Assembly: GCF_008807075.1 (NCBI RefSeq)
Contig: NZ_CP035632.1
Coordinates: forward strand, 992,001-1,056,000
Length of the DNA: 64,000 nucleotides
Direction: 5' to 3'
From: Synechococcus sp. RSCCF101
GTDB lineage: Bacteria > Cyanobacteriota > Cyanobacteriia > PCC-6307 > Cyanobiaceae
A model generated the notes under the pieces. It made no database searches. It was not told where the DNA came from and saw only the letters and a list, made by a program, of their open reading frames with translations. The translations under genes were made by a program, and so were the position numbers. Below are positions 1 through 8,967 of this stretch, piece by piece. Position 1 is the stretch's first letter; the number at the start of each line of letters is the position of its first letter.

Positions 1-172
1 CCGACGCATTGCCGATCACGATGCCGAGCATGGTGAGCAGGCTGCGCATGCGGTTGGCCCGCAGCGTGGCCAGCGCCATCGACACCGTTTCACGGATGGG
101 GAGACGAGATCGGGCCTGCAGCGTGCGCTGAGGGGAACGGGCCCTGGTCGGTGGACGGGTGGCGATCGTCAT
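1..172 (-). CDS. ABC transporter permease, MacB/FtsX type (5' end only)
   Basis: Only the first 57 codons lie in the window; the gene continues beyond position 1. After a basic N-terminus the protein reads MALATLRANRMRSLLTMLGI, then VIGNAS, the first transmembrane helix typical of MacB/DevC-like permeases of ABC exporters. Such permeases have a large periplasmic loop after this helix and pair with an ATPase and often a membrane-fusion protein. The ATG at 170-172 gives a natural start. The substrate cannot be inferred from this fragment. Confidence 0.75.
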   Translation of the reverse strand, partial: MTIATRPPTRARSPQRTLQARSRLPIRETVSMALATLRANRMRSLLTMLGIVIGNAS

Positions 173-258
173 GGCAGCACCCGCATCACGACCGGCCGCC
201 TGGGTGCATGCACGGGAGACCTCACGGTGGCGGAAGCGGAGAACAGCGGCGGGGCGGT

Positions 259-2043
259 CTAGAACACCGAGTCGAAGCGGCTGCTGAAGGGATGGGAGGT
301 GCCGCGATGCACCAGTCCCTCGCGCAGCTGCATGGTGATGACTTCACCCTGGCGGAGATCCATGGTGGCGCCCCGCACCCCCACGATGACGGGAATGCCG
401 AGGCGCTGGGCGATCACGGCGGCATGGCTGCCGCTGCCCTCGGCCTCGGTGATCACACCGCAGGCCTGGCGGATGGCCTCGAGATAGGCGGCGTTGGTCT
501 CGCGCACCACGAGGATCTCGCCCGGTTCCAGACGGGCGGCATCGTCGGAGGTCTGGGCCAGTCGCACCCGTCCGCTGACCTGGCCGCTGCCGATGCCCAG
601 GCCGCGGCCCAGCACGGCCGAGACGATGCCCACTTTCACCAGATCGGTGGAACCGCTCACCCCGGCCAGGGTGCCGGCGGTCTGCACCACCAGATCGCCA
701 TCCTTGAGGAGGCCCATGTCCTGGGCCACCCCCATCGCCACGGTGAAGGTGCCGGTGGTGGTGGTCTGCTCGGAGATCAGCAGCGGGTTCACGCCCCAGA
801 CCAGCTGCAGCTTGCGCGCCACCGGCACCTCGCTGGTGATGGCCAGGATCGGCGTGGACGGCCGGAACTTGCTCACGTTGTGGGCTGTGGCTCCCGACTT
901 GGTGAGCGGCAGGATGGCGGCTGCATCCAGCTGACGCGCGATGTTGCTCACCGCCTGGCTGATGGCGTTGGGGATGGTGCAGGCCACGTGGCTCTCACCG
1001 TCGTGCTGGGGATAGTCCTTCTCGATGCGGCGGGCGATGCGGGCCATGGTGGCCACCGCTTCCACGGGGAAATCGCCCACAGCGGTCTCGTTGGAGAGCA
1101 TCACCGCATCGGTGCCATCGAGGATGGCATTGGCCACATCGCTCACCTCGGCCCGGGTGGGGCGGGGGCTGGAGGCCATGGAATCGAGCATCTGGGTGGC
1201 CGTGATGATCGGGATTCCAAGGCTGTTGGCCTTGCGGATCAGATCCTTCTGCAGCAGCGGCACCTCTTCGGCGGGCATCTCCACGCCCAGGTCACCGCGA
1301 GCCACCATCACGCCATCACAGAGCGGGAGAATGGCGTCGATCTGATCGATGGCTTCGAATTTCTCGATCTTGGCGACCACGGGCGTGGTGTAGCCGTGCT
1401 CCCGGATGAGCTCGCGGATCTCCTCCATGTCGGAGGGATTGCGCACGAAGCTCAGGGCCACCCAGTCCACGCCCTGCTGCAGCCCGAAGGCCAGATCGCG
1501 CCGGTCCTTGGGCGTGAGGGCCCGCACCGAGAGCTGCACGTCGGGGAAGTTGACCCCCTTGTTGTTGGAGAGCACACCGCCGCAGGTCACAACGCAGTGA
1601 AGGGTGTGCTCGTCGTTGTCGACCCGCACCACCTGCATCTCGACGCGCCCGTCATCGAGCAGGATGCGGCTGCCGGCACTGACCTCCTCCGCCAGCCGGT
1701 CGTAGGTGACCGTGGCCACGCTCTGATTGCAGCGCACGTCCCTGGAGGTGAGGGCGAACGCGTCACCGTTCTGCAGGGTGATCGGCCCCTCCTCGAAACG
1801 GCCGAGGCGGATCTTGGGGCCCTGCAGATCCTGGAGGATGCCGATGTGGGTGCCCAGCTCGTGGGCCACCTGGCGGATCGTGGCAATGCGCGTGGCGTGA
1901 TCGCTGTGATCGCCGTGGGAGAAGTTGAGACGGAAGGTGGTGGCGCCGGCCTCGATCAGGCGACGCAGCACCTCGGGGGATTCGGTGGAGGGGCCGATGG
2001 TGGCAACGATCTTGGTGCGACGCGACAGATCGATCGTGGCCAT
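259..2043 (-). CDS. pyk: Pyruvate kinase with C-terminal PEP-utilizer domain
   Basis: Catalyses phosphoenolpyruvate plus ADP to pyruvate plus ATP, the last step of glycolysis, in the cytoplasm. The 594-residue protein starts MATIDLSRRTKIVATIGPST and carries RLNFSHGDH, the KIEKFEAID lysine motif, MVARGDLGVEM and ITATQMLDSM, so the barrel and active site are complete. It is longer than the roughly 470 residues of short enzymes: the last ~110 residues form a PEP-utilizer mobile domain with GSGSHAAV, as in some Bacillus and cyanobacterial enzymes. It is divergently arranged with the MazG-like gene, 62 nt apart. Confidence 0.97.
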   Translation of the reverse strand: MATIDLSRRTKIVATIGPSTESPEVLRRLIEAGATTFRLNFSHGDHSDHATRIATIRQVAHELGTHIGILQDLQGPKIRLGRFEEGPITLQNGDAFALTSRDVRCNQSVATVTYDRLAEEVSAGSRILLDDGRVEMQVVRVDNDEHTLHCVVTCGGVLSNNKGVNFPDVQLSVRALTPKDRRDLAFGLQQGVDWVALSFVRNPSDMEEIRELIREHGYTTPVVAKIEKFEAIDQIDAILPLCDGVMVARGDLGVEMPAEEVPLLQKDLIRKANSLGIPIITATQMLDSMASSPRPTRAEVSDVANAILDGTDAVMLSNETAVGDFPVEAVATMARIARRIEKDYPQHDGESHVACTIPNAISQAVSNIARQLDAAAILPLTKSGATAHNVSKFRPSTPILAITSEVPVARKLQLVWGVNPLLISEQTTTTGTFTVAMGVAQDMGLLKDGDLVVQTAGTLAGVSGSTDLVKVGIVSAVLGRGLGIGSGQVSGRVRLAQTSDDAARLEPGEILVVRETNAAYLEAIRQACGVITEAEGSGSHAAVIAQRLGIPVIVGVRGATMDLRQGEVITMQLREGLVHRGTSHPFSSRFDSVF

Positions 2044-2105
2044 GCGCGGGACCGGCTCAGGCCGGAAACTACCATCCGGCTGCCAGAGCCGCTCTGCCGG
2101 TCGCC

Positions 2106-2435
2106 ATGGACCTCGACACGTATCAGACGGCTGCCCGACACACGGCCCGGTACCCGGATGCGGGCCGCAATGCGATCTATCCCACCCTCGGCCTCTGCGG
2201 TGAGGCCGGTGAGGTGGCCGAGAAAGTGAAGAAGGTGATGCGCGACCGAGGCGGCGTGTTCGATCAGGCCAGCCGCGATCAGCTGCTGCTGGAGCTCGGC
2301 GATGTGCTCTGGTACGTGGCCCAGCTCTCCTCCGAGCTGGGGTTCAGCCTGGAGCAGGTGGGCCAGGCCAATCTCAGCAAGCTGGCCGGAAGGGCCGAGC
2401 GCGGCACCCTCGGAGGCGATGGCGACAACCGCTGA
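2106..2435 (+). CDS. MazG-like nucleotide pyrophosphohydrolase
   Basis: A 109-residue all-alpha NTP pyrophosphohydrolase. The metal-binding signature is visible as GEAGEVAEKVKKV followed about 30 residues later by LLELGDVLWYVAQL, the EExxE...ELGDxxW pattern of single-domain MazG proteins. Such enzymes hydrolyse non-canonical or excess nucleoside triphosphates to monophosphate and pyrophosphate. The protein is much shorter than two-domain MazG. It faces away from pyk and converges on the yggT operon 33 nt downstream. The natural substrate is unknown. Confidence 0.9.
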   Translation: MDLDTYQTAARHTARYPDAGRNAIYPTLGLCGEAGEVAEKVKKVMRDRGGVFDQASRDQLLLELGDVLWYVAQLSSELGFSLEQVGQANLSKLAGRAERGTLGGDGDNR

Positions 2436-2468
2436 TCCAAGCGGCAACCGAATCCGTGGCGGGGCTGC

Positions 2469-2762
2469 TCAGCCGTAGAGCATGCTGCCGGCCAGAGCGA
2501 AGCTGGCCTGGGCCATCAACGTCTGCACGAGGTTGAGGGCGATGAAGGCCAGGATCGCTGAGAGATCGAGCCCGCCCAGAGGTGGGATCAGGCCCCGGAA
2601 GAGATTGAGGTAGGGATCGGTGATGGAACTCACCGTGGCCAGGAGCGGATTGCTCCAGTCGAGGTTGGGGAACCAGCTGAGCAGCACCCGCACCACAAGG
2701 ATCACCGTGTAGATGCTCAGCGTTCTGGCCAGCACGGCCAGAAGGGTGGCCACCACATCCAT
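2469..2762 (-). CDS. YggT family membrane protein
   Basis: A 97-residue protein with two hydrophobic segments (about residues 1-27 and 65-95) separated by the family motif DPYLNLFRGLIPPLGGLDLS. YggT proteins are small inner-membrane proteins; cyanobacterial and plastid members (YlmG) are linked to nucleoid or membrane organisation and division. I chose the ATG at 2760-2762 because the family begins at MDVVATLLAV; the open frame upstream is not conserved-looking. It lies 31 nt downstream of scpB on the same strand, probably one operon with ilvA and scpB. Confidence 0.88.
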   Translation of the reverse strand: MDVVATLLAVLARTLSIYTVILVVRVLLSWFPNLDWSNPLLATVSSITDPYLNLFRGLIPPLGGLDLSAILAFIALNLVQTLMAQASFALAGSMLYG

Positions 2763-2793
2763 GGGGAGCTCCGCAGTGCGTTGATGCCTGAGC

Positions 2794-3366
2794 TTAGGAA
2801 GCGCTCTCGCCGGTGGATTCCGGTTTCCCGGCCCGCTGGGCCTGGGAGCGGGCCTGAGCGGCCTCAAGCTGACCGTCCCGCACCTTGAAGGTGCGATGGA
2901 AGGTCTCCGAGAGGCTGATCCAGAAGGAGCGTCCATCGCTCTGGCGGCGCCGCTCGATGAAATCGTGGGCCAGGAGCTCCTTGATGTGCTCATAGGCGCC
3001 CGACCCGCGCAGCTCCACGAGTTCGGACTGGAGCAGGCGGCGCCGCAGCGCCACTGTGGCCAGGGTCCGCAGTGCCGCGGTGGAGAGGTTCACCGGCACC
3101 AGATCCTGCACGAGGCTGTCGAGCCCATCGCGGAGCTGTAGGGCGTAGCACTGGTCCTCGTGGCGGATCTCCAGGGCGGTGTCGCGGTGGGCGTAATCGG
3201 CCATCAGCGTGATCAGCGCCATCTCGACCGCATCGGCATCGGTGCCGGCCAGTTCCGCCAGTTCGGAGAGGGTGAGCGGCCTGCCCTTGAGATAGAGGAT
3301 GGCCTCCAGCCGGGCCGGCAGCGAGACCGAGCGCGGCGGGTGGGCCGCGGCGTCAGACCCCGCCAT
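2794..3366 (-). CDS. scpB: Segregation and condensation protein B
   Basis: A 190-residue partner of SMC and ScpA in chromosome condensation and segregation. The tandem winged-helix pattern is present, starting LEAILYLKGRPLTLSELAEL and containing ALRTLATVALR and RGSGAYEHIKELL. The ATG at 3364-3366 overlaps the 3' end of ilvA by 14 nt, suggesting translational coupling. A Gln/Ala/Arg-rich tail follows the second winged helix. scpA is not in the window. Confidence 0.92.
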   Translation of the reverse strand: MAGSDAAAHPPRSVSLPARLEAILYLKGRPLTLSELAELAGTDADAVEMALITLMADYAHRDTALEIRHEDQCYALQLRDGLDSLVQDLVPVNLSTAALRTLATVALRRRLLQSELVELRGSGAYEHIKELLAHDFIERRRQSDGRSFWISLSETFHRTFKVRDGQLEAAQARSQAQRAGKPESTGESAS

Positions 3367-4903
3367 CACCGCCTCCCAGGAAGAGGGCATAGGCCGGGTT
3401 GTGGGTTTCCTCCCAGCAGCGGTAGCCGAGGCCATCGAGCACCTGCTGCCAGGCCTCACGCTCCCGGTCGCGGACCAGCACTCCGACCACGATGCGCCCG
3501 ACATCGGCGCCGTGGTTTCGGTAATGAAAGATGCTGATGCTCCAGTCGGCCTGGAGCGCGCTGACGAAGCGCATCAGAGCCCCGGGACGTTCGGGGAACT
3601 CGAACCGGTAGATCAGCTCGCGCCGGTCATCACCGCAGTGAACGGCCGCTGAGGCCGGCAGCCGCCCCCCCACCATGTGCCGCAGGTGGGACTTGGCCAG
3701 TTCATCCGCACTCAGATCCAGGCAGGGGTAGCCGGCGCGATCGAGCTCCGACACCAATTCAGCGGTGTCGGAGGAGCCGTTGATCTGCACCCCCATGAAG
3801 ATGTGGGCCGTGGCCGGGTCGGCCATGCGATAGCTGAATTCCGTGAGGCTGCGGGATCCCAGCACCCGGCAGAGCCCCCTGAGGCTCCCGGCCCGTTCCG
3901 GGATCGCCACGGCGAGCATCGCCTCACGCCCTTCACCGAGCTCGGCCCGCTCGGCCACGAAGCGAAGCCGGTCGAAGTTCATGTTGGCCCCGCAGGCCAC
4001 CGCCACCAGATCCCGGTCCCGCAGCCCCCTCCGCTCCACGTCCTGCTTCAGGCCGGCGATGGCCAGGGCGCCGGCCGGCTCCAGGATCGAGCGGGTGTCC
4101 TCGAAGCCATCCTTGATGGCGGCGCAGATGGAATCGGTGTCCACGGTGATCATGGCGTCGACGCACTGGCGCGCCAGGGCGAAGGTGGTCTCCCCGACCT
4201 CCCGCACGGCGACCCCGTCGGCGAAGAGGCCCACCTGATCCAGACGCACCCGCCGACCCTCGTGCAGGGAGCGGCTCATGGCATCGGCATCCACCGGCTC
4301 CACCCCGATGATCGAGACCTGCGGCCAGATGCTTTTCACATAGGTGCCGATCCCGGCGATGAGGCCGCCGCCGCCGACGGCCACGTAGATGGCATCCGGA
4401 ATCCGCCGGCTCTGACGCAGGATCTCCAGACCCACCGTTCCCTGCCCGGCGATCACATCGGGATCATCGAAGGGGTGGATGAAGCTGAGGCCGTCCCGCA
4501 CCCCCTGCTCCCGCGCCCTGGCGTAGGCCTCGTCATAGGTCTCGCCGTGCAGCACCACCTCGGCGCCGCGGCCGGCCACGGCCTCCACCTTCACCCGCGG
4601 CGTGGTGAGGGGCATCACGATCACGGCCCGGCAGCCGAGACGCTGGGAGGCGAGGGCGACCCCCTGGGCGTGGTTGCCGGCGCTGGCGGCGATCACACCC
4701 CGCTGCAGCTGCTCCGGCGAGAGCTGGGCCATGCGGTTGTAGGCCCCGCGCAGCTTGAAGGAGAAGACCGGCTGCAGATCCTCCCGCTTGAGCCAGACCC
4801 TGTTACCCAGCCGCGCCGACAGGCAGGGCGCCGCGTCGAGCGGGGATTCGATCGCCACGTCGTAGACCCGGGCCCTGAGGATGCGCTGTAGGAGGTCGTG
4901 CAT
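3353..4903 (-). CDS. ilvA: Threonine ammonia-lyase, biosynthetic
   Basis: PLP enzyme converting L-threonine to 2-oxobutyrate and ammonia, the committed step of isoleucine synthesis. The 516-residue protein has the fold-type II core with the PLP lysine at about K50 (FSFKLRGAYN), the phosphate-binding glycine loop VGGGGLIAG and, from about residue 325, two ACT-like regulatory domains as in the isoleucine-inhibited enzyme. I chose the start MHDLLQRILR at 4903; a longer open frame starts ten codons upstream. It is divergent from dxs and overlaps scpB downstream. Confidence 0.96.
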   Translation of the reverse strand: MHDLLQRILRARVYDVAIESPLDAAPCLSARLGNRVWLKREDLQPVFSFKLRGAYNRMAQLSPEQLQRGVIAASAGNHAQGVALASQRLGCRAVIVMPLTTPRVKVEAVAGRGAEVVLHGETYDEAYARAREQGVRDGLSFIHPFDDPDVIAGQGTVGLEILRQSRRIPDAIYVAVGGGGLIAGIGTYVKSIWPQVSIIGVEPVDADAMSRSLHEGRRVRLDQVGLFADGVAVREVGETTFALARQCVDAMITVDTDSICAAIKDGFEDTRSILEPAGALAIAGLKQDVERRGLRDRDLVAVACGANMNFDRLRFVAERAELGEGREAMLAVAIPERAGSLRGLCRVLGSRSLTEFSYRMADPATAHIFMGVQINGSSDTAELVSELDRAGYPCLDLSADELAKSHLRHMVGGRLPASAAVHCGDDRRELIYRFEFPERPGALMRFVSALQADWSISIFHYRNHGADVGRIVVGVLVRDREREAWQQVLDGLGYRCWEETHNPAYALFLGGGDGGV

Positions 4904-5012
4904 CGGGTCTGCGTGATCGCACCAGTGTTGCAATCAACCCCGGAACGGGTGGGTCGCACGCTGCTGGCCCCGGGCCACACCCCGTAGATTGCACATCACG
5001 GCAAGGTCGTGC

Positions 5013-6944
5013 ATGCACCTCAGCGAGTTGAGCCACCCCAATCAGCTGCACGGATGCTCCGTGGCTGAACTGGAGGCCATCGCCGCCCAGATCCGCGAGC
5101 GCCACCTGGAGGTGGTCTCCACCAGCGGTGGGCACCTGGGTCCCGGCCTCGGCGTGGTGGAGCTGACCCTGGCCCTGTACCAGACCCTGGACCTTGACCA
5201 GGACCGGGTCATCTGGGATGTGGGCCACCAGGCCTATCCCCACAAACTGATCACCGGGCGCTACGAACGCTTCGACACCCTGCGTCAGCAGAACGGGGTG
5301 GCCGGCTACCTGAAGCGCTCCGAAAGCCGCTTCGACCACTTCGGCGCCGGGCATGCCTCCACGAGCATCTCCGCGGCCCTCGGCATGGCCCTGGCCCGCG
5401 ACGTGCGGGGCGAGACTTTCAAGACGGTCGCCGTGATCGGCGACGGGGCCCTCACCGGGGGCATGGCGCTGGAGGCGATCAACCACGCCGGCCATCTGCC
5501 GAGCACCCGCCTGCTGGTGGTGCTCAACGACAACGACATGTCGATCTCCCCTCCCGTGGGAGCGCTCTCGACCTACCTCAACCGGATGCGGCTGAGCCCG
5601 CCCGTCCAGTTCCTGTCCGACAGCGCCGAGGAGGCGATGAAGCATCTCCCCTTCATGGGAGGTGAGCTACCGGCGGAACTCGAACGGCTCAAGGAGAGCA
5701 TGCGCCGGCTCGCGGTTCCCAAGGTGGGCGCGGTGTTCGAGGAGCTGGGCTTCACCTACATGGGTCCGGTGAACGGGCACGACATCGCCGAGATGACCCG
5801 CACGTTCCAGTCGGCTCACCGCTGCGAGGGGCCTGTGCTGGTGCACGTGGTCACCACCAAGGGCAAGGGGTATCCCTATGCGGAGGCCGATCAGGTGGGC
5901 TATCACGCCCAGTCGGCCTTCGATCTCGACACCGGCAAGGCCCCGCCCTCCAGCAAGCCCAAGCCACCCAGCTACAGCAAGGTCTTCGGCCAGACCCTGG
6001 TCAAGATCTGCGAACAGAACCCGAAGGTGGTGGGCATCACCGCCGCCATGGCCACCGGCACCGGTCTGGATCTGCTCCAGAAGGCCCTGCCGGGCCAGTA
6101 CGTGGACGTGGGCATCGCCGAGCAGCATGCGGTGACCCTCTCGGCCGGGATGGCCTGCGAGGGGCTGCGGCCGGTGGTGGCGATCTACAGCACCTTCCTG
6201 CAGCGGGCCTACGACCAGCTCATCCACGACGTGGGCATCCAGAAGCTCCCGGTCACCTTCGTGCTCGACCGGGCCGGCATCGTCGGCGCCGACGGCCCGA
6301 CCCACCAGGGGCAGTACGACATCAGTTATTTGCGCGCCGTGCCGAACTTCACGGTCATGGCCCCGAAGGACGAGGCGGAACTCCAGCGCATGCTCGTGAC
6401 CTGCCTGCAGCTGGACGGCCCGGCCGCCCTCCGCATCCCCCGCGGCCAGGGCGAGGGGGTTCCGCTGGCCGAGGAGGGATGGGAACCGGTTCCGGTCGGT
6501 CGCGGCGAACTGCTCACCGATGGCGACGACCTGCTGATCGTGGCCTATGGCGCCATGGTGGCCCCGGCCATGGCCACCGCCGGCCTGCTCCAGGAGCACG
6601 GTGTGCACGCCGCGGTGATCAATGCTCGCTTCCTGCGTCCGCTCGATGAGGCCCTGATCCTGCCGATGGCCCGCCGGATCGGCCGGGTGGTCACCATGGA
6701 GGAGGGTGCCCTGGCGGGCGGTTTCGGCTCCGCCGTGGTGGAAGCGCTGATGGACAACGGCGTGCTCGTGCCCGCCCTCCGAATCGGCATCCCCGATGTG
6801 CTCGTGGACCATGCCAGCCCGCAGCAGAGCAAGGAGAGCCTGGGCCTCACACCCCCGCAGATGCAGCGCCGCATTCTCGATCACTTCGGCTCCGCTTTCT
6901 CCAGCGGCAGGGCTGCCCCGGAGGAGGCCTCCCTCGGGGTCTGA
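5013..6944 (+). CDS. dxs: 1-deoxy-D-xylulose-5-phosphate synthase
   Basis: Thiamine-diphosphate enzyme joining pyruvate and glyceraldehyde 3-phosphate, first step of the MEP isoprenoid pathway that feeds carotenoids, phytol and quinones. The 643-residue protein has [11 protein letters not shown], the ThDP motif [13 protein letters not shown]...NDNDMSI, a central pyrimidine-binding domain ([18 protein letters not shown]) and the C-terminal transketolase domain. The start [12 protein letters not shown] was preferred over an ATG eight codons upstream because family alignments begin there. The FAD oxidoreductase gene follows closely. Confidence 0.97.
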   Translation: MHLSELSHPNQLHGCSVAELEAIAAQIRERHLEVVSTSGGHLGPGLGVVELTLALYQTLDLDQDRVIWDVGHQAYPHKLITGRYERFDTLRQQNGVAGYLKRSESRFDHFGAGHASTSISAALGMALARDVRGETFKTVAVIGDGALTGGMALEAINHAGHLPSTRLLVVLNDNDMSISPPVGALSTYLNRMRLSPPVQFLSDSAEEAMKHLPFMGGELPAELERLKESMRRLAVPKVGAVFEELGFTYMGPVNGHDIAEMTRTFQSAHRCEGPVLVHVVTTKGKGYPYAEADQVGYHAQSAFDLDTGKAPPSSKPKPPSYSKVFGQTLVKICEQNPKVVGITAAMATGTGLDLLQKALPGQYVDVGIAEQHAVTLSAGMACEGLRPVVAIYSTFLQRAYDQLIHDVGIQKLPVTFVLDRAGIVGADGPTHQGQYDISYLRAVPNFTVMAPKDEAELQRMLVTCLQLDGPAALRIPRGQGEGVPLAEEGWEPVPVGRGELLTDGDDLLIVAYGAMVAPAMATAGLLQEHGVHAAVINARFLRPLDEALILPMARRIGRVVTMEEGALAGGFGSAVVEALMDNGVLVPALRIGIPDVLVDHASPQQSKESLGLTPPQMQRRILDHFGSAFSSGRAAPEEASLGV

Positions 6945-6985
6945 CCGCCGGCCTGCCCAGCGCGGACCCTCCTGACCAGTGCGAT

Positions 6986-8239
6986 GTGCTGGTGGTGGGC
7001 GCCGGCCCGGCCGGTGGTGAGCTGAGCCGGCGGCTGGCCCTGGCCGGCCATCACGTCTGCCTGGTCGACCGTCTGACGGGCCTCGACCAGGCCGCCTTCA
7101 GCAGCGCGGCCCTGCCGCTGGCCTCCGTGGCGGATCTGGGCCTGCCGGCGGGCTGTGTGGCCAGCCGCTGGAACGGTTGGCGGCTGGTGGGACCCGATGG
7201 GCGCGAACGGCTCTGGCAGCAGCGGCGCCCTCTTGGCGCCGTGCTCGACTTCGCCGCCCTGCGCGGCTGGCTGGCCGGGGAGGTGCGCGGCTGGGGATCT
7301 CAGGTGCTGCTCGGCTGGAGCGCCGAGGCCGTGATCCGGAACGGACGCGAGGGCGCCCTGACCGAGCTGCGGGATTGCCGCGGCCGCGGCCGGCGCAGGG
7401 TTCGCAGCCGCTACGTGGTGGATGCGAGCGGCCAGGGACGCGCCCTGATCAGCGCCCAGGCCGCCACCTCAGATCAAACCGACAGCGGTGATCCGCTGAT
7501 CCGGGGCAGCGGCGTGGAATGGCTGCTGCGGGTGGACGGGGCCGAGTGGCGGCGCTGGTCGCGGCAGCTCAGCTTCTTTCTCGGCAGCCGCTGGATCCCG
7601 CGGGGCTACGGCTGGATCTTCCCGATGCAGGAGGGGATGCTCAAGCTGGGGCTCTGCCGGCTGGAGGTCGATGGGCCGGCCCGCGGCCCGTTTCGGAAGA
7701 GCCATGCAGCTCCCTACGCCGCCCATCTGAGGGCCCTGCTGCAGCACACCGGTCTGGCGCAGGCGGCAGTGGTGGACCGCCATGGCGGGCGGATCCGCAG
7801 CCGGGTCCACCGCGGGGACCCTCACCAGATCGGCCAACTGCTCGCGGTGGGCGATGCGGTGAGCACGGCCAACCTCCTGGGCGGCGAAGGAATCCGGCAC
7901 GCCATGGTCAGTGGCCGGATCCTGGCCGAGCTGCTCGATCGGGCGCTCAGGGTCGGGGATGGCGCCGGGCTCAGGGCCTACCCCCAGCGCCTGCGCCAGG
8001 CACTGGGCTGGCGCTGGGGTCTGAGCGGACGGCTGGCCGTGCGCACCTGGTGCGGCCTCGACTCCGATCGCGGTGACCGGAGGCTGCAGCGGCTGATGGA
8101 TGAGCTGGAGGATCGGGCCAGTGCGTCCGACCTGGCCGAACTGCTGTTCGACTACCGCTTCGAGCGCTACGGCCTTCGTGCTCTGCCCTATTGGCTTGGC
8201 TTCAGGCGCGGCGCGGGGGGTCCGGCAGCCGGCCGGTGA
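6986..8239 (+). CDS. FAD-dependent oxidoreductase, geranylgeranyl-reductase/cyclase-like
   Basis: About 417 residues with an N-terminal Rossmann motif VVGAGPAGGELSRRLA, a central YVVDASGQGRAL strand and a second FAD motif LLAVGDAVSTANLLGGEGIRHAM, the layout of geranylgeranyl-reductase and lycopene-cyclase-like flavoproteins. The GTG at 6986 puts the Rossmann glycines at residue 6, so the true start may lie up to about 15 codons upstream; the in-frame sequence there is open as far as the dxs stop. Its place just after dxs suggests an isoprenoid or pigment substrate, but this is inference. Confidence 0.82.
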   Translation: MLVVGAGPAGGELSRRLALAGHHVCLVDRLTGLDQAAFSSAALPLASVADLGLPAGCVASRWNGWRLVGPDGRERLWQQRRPLGAVLDFAALRGWLAGEVRGWGSQVLLGWSAEAVIRNGREGALTELRDCRGRGRRRVRSRYVVDASGQGRALISAQAATSDQTDSGDPLIRGSGVEWLLRVDGAEWRRWSRQLSFFLGSRWIPRGYGWIFPMQEGMLKLGLCRLEVDGPARGPFRKSHAAPYAAHLRALLQHTGLAQAAVVDRHGGRIRSRVHRGDPHQIGQLLAVGDAVSTANLLGGEGIRHAMVSGRILAELLDRALRVGDGAGLRAYPQRLRQALGWRWGLSGRLAVRTWCGLDSDRGDRRLQRLMDELEDRASASDLAELLFDYRFERYGLRALPYWLGFRRGAGGPAAGR

Positions 8240-8250
8240 GGGGCCGGCTG
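8226..8250. terminator. GC-rich hairpin between convergent genes (no T tract)
   Basis: A perfect 9-bp inverted repeat, CAGCCGGCC at 8226-8234 and GGCCGGCTG at 8242-8250 with a 7-nt loop, spans the stop codon of the FAD oxidoreductase and lies 28 nt beyond the psaK stop. Without a T run it is not a canonical intrinsic terminator, but it could stop transcripts or protect 3' ends from both sides. Confidence 0.4.
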
Positions 8251-8277
8251 GCGGGGCTCAGAGTCGGGTTGAGGGGA

Positions 8278-8544
8278 TCAGAGAACGCCGCGAGCGGCCA
8301 GGCCCTGAATGGCACCGATACCGAACACGTGGCCCAGGCTGGTGGTGGCCAGCAGGCAGGCATGGCTCATGCCGCCGAAGAAGGTGGCGTTGGGCAGCTT
8401 GGCGCCCTCGTTCTGATACTTGATCGTGGCCTTGCCGATGGCGATGGCCACCACGTTGCAGATGATCATCACCAGGGCGACCTTCGGGGTCCAGCTCAGG
8501 GTGGCGGGGGCGATGGCCAGAAGGGAAGGGAGCATCGTCGGCAC
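8278..8544 (-). CDS. psaK: Photosystem I reaction centre subunit PsaK
   Basis: An 88-residue thylakoid protein with two transmembrane helices, around KVALVMIICNVVAIAIGK and CLLATTSLGHVFGIGAIQGL, separated by a short stromal loop containing KYQNEGAKLP. PsaK sits at the periphery of photosystem I and takes part in light-harvesting attachment and state transitions. The GTG at 8542-8544 has a GAGG ribosome-binding site 8 nt upstream; an ATG three codons later (8533-8535) is an alternative without such a site. Two hairpins precede the gene. Confidence 0.93.
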   Translation of the reverse strand: MPTMLPSLLAIAPATLSWTPKVALVMIICNVVAIAIGKATIKYQNEGAKLPNATFFGGMSHACLLATTSLGHVFGIGAIQGLAARGVL

Positions 8545-8580
8545 GGAAGACGCCTCATCTTCCGGGCCTGGCCTTGGCCC
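8545..8580 (-). promoter_or_regulatory. Paired leader hairpins abutting the psaK start
   Basis: On the minus strand a stem GGCCC/GGGCC (8576-8580 with 8564-8568, 7-nt loop) is followed at once by a perfect 6-bp stem GGAAGA/TCTTCC (8558-8563 with 8545-8550). The 7-nt loop TGAGGCG of the second stem presents the GAGG ribosome-binding site, and the stem ends directly at the GTG start. This could be a translational or stability element of the psaK mRNA. The first hairpin could instead end the upstream DUF3593 transcript. Confidence 0.4.
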
Positions 8581-8592
8581 TGGTTCAGCGCC

Positions 8593-8955
8593 TTAAGACT
8601 TATTCACGCCGCCTGCGTCGCCCGTCCCGGCATCGGTCCCATCCGCCGCGGCCTTCAGCGCCAGCGCGAAGCCGGTGACCACCATCAGATTGCTCAGGGT
8701 CAGGAAGGCTTCGGCTCCGCCGTGCAGGGCATCCACCTGAACCAGCGAAGCCCCGAAGCCAAGCTCGGCCCAGATCGAGGCCGCAATGGTCACCGCCACG
8801 AACAGCAGGGTGAGCCGGAAGCCCAGCAGAGCGAGGGGGGGCATCCTGCCGCTGCGCGCGGCCCAGCGCAGGAAGAGCAGGTAGGGCAGCAGCGAGAGGG
8901 CGAAGAGGGGAGCCGGGTCGATCCGGAGCAGATCGGCGGGATCGGGCAGGGACAT
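8593..8955 (-). CDS. DUF3593 membrane protein
   Basis: A 120-residue protein with three hydrophobic segments (about residues 15-30, 42-65 and 83-105). DPAPLFALSLLPYLLFLRW and LTLSNLMVVTGFALAL resemble the DUF3593 family of cyanobacteria and plants, of unknown function. It lies 12 nt downstream of the DUF2499 gene and 48 nt upstream of psaK on the same strand, so the three may share a transcript. A thylakoid location is an inference from distribution and context. Confidence 0.8.
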   Translation of the reverse strand: MSLPDPADLLRIDPAPLFALSLLPYLLFLRWAARSGRMPPLALLGFRLTLLFVAVTIAASIWAELGFGASLVQVDALHGGAEAFLTLSNLMVVTGFALALKAAADGTDAGTGDAGGVNKS

Positions 8956-8967
8956 GGATTGAAAGCG

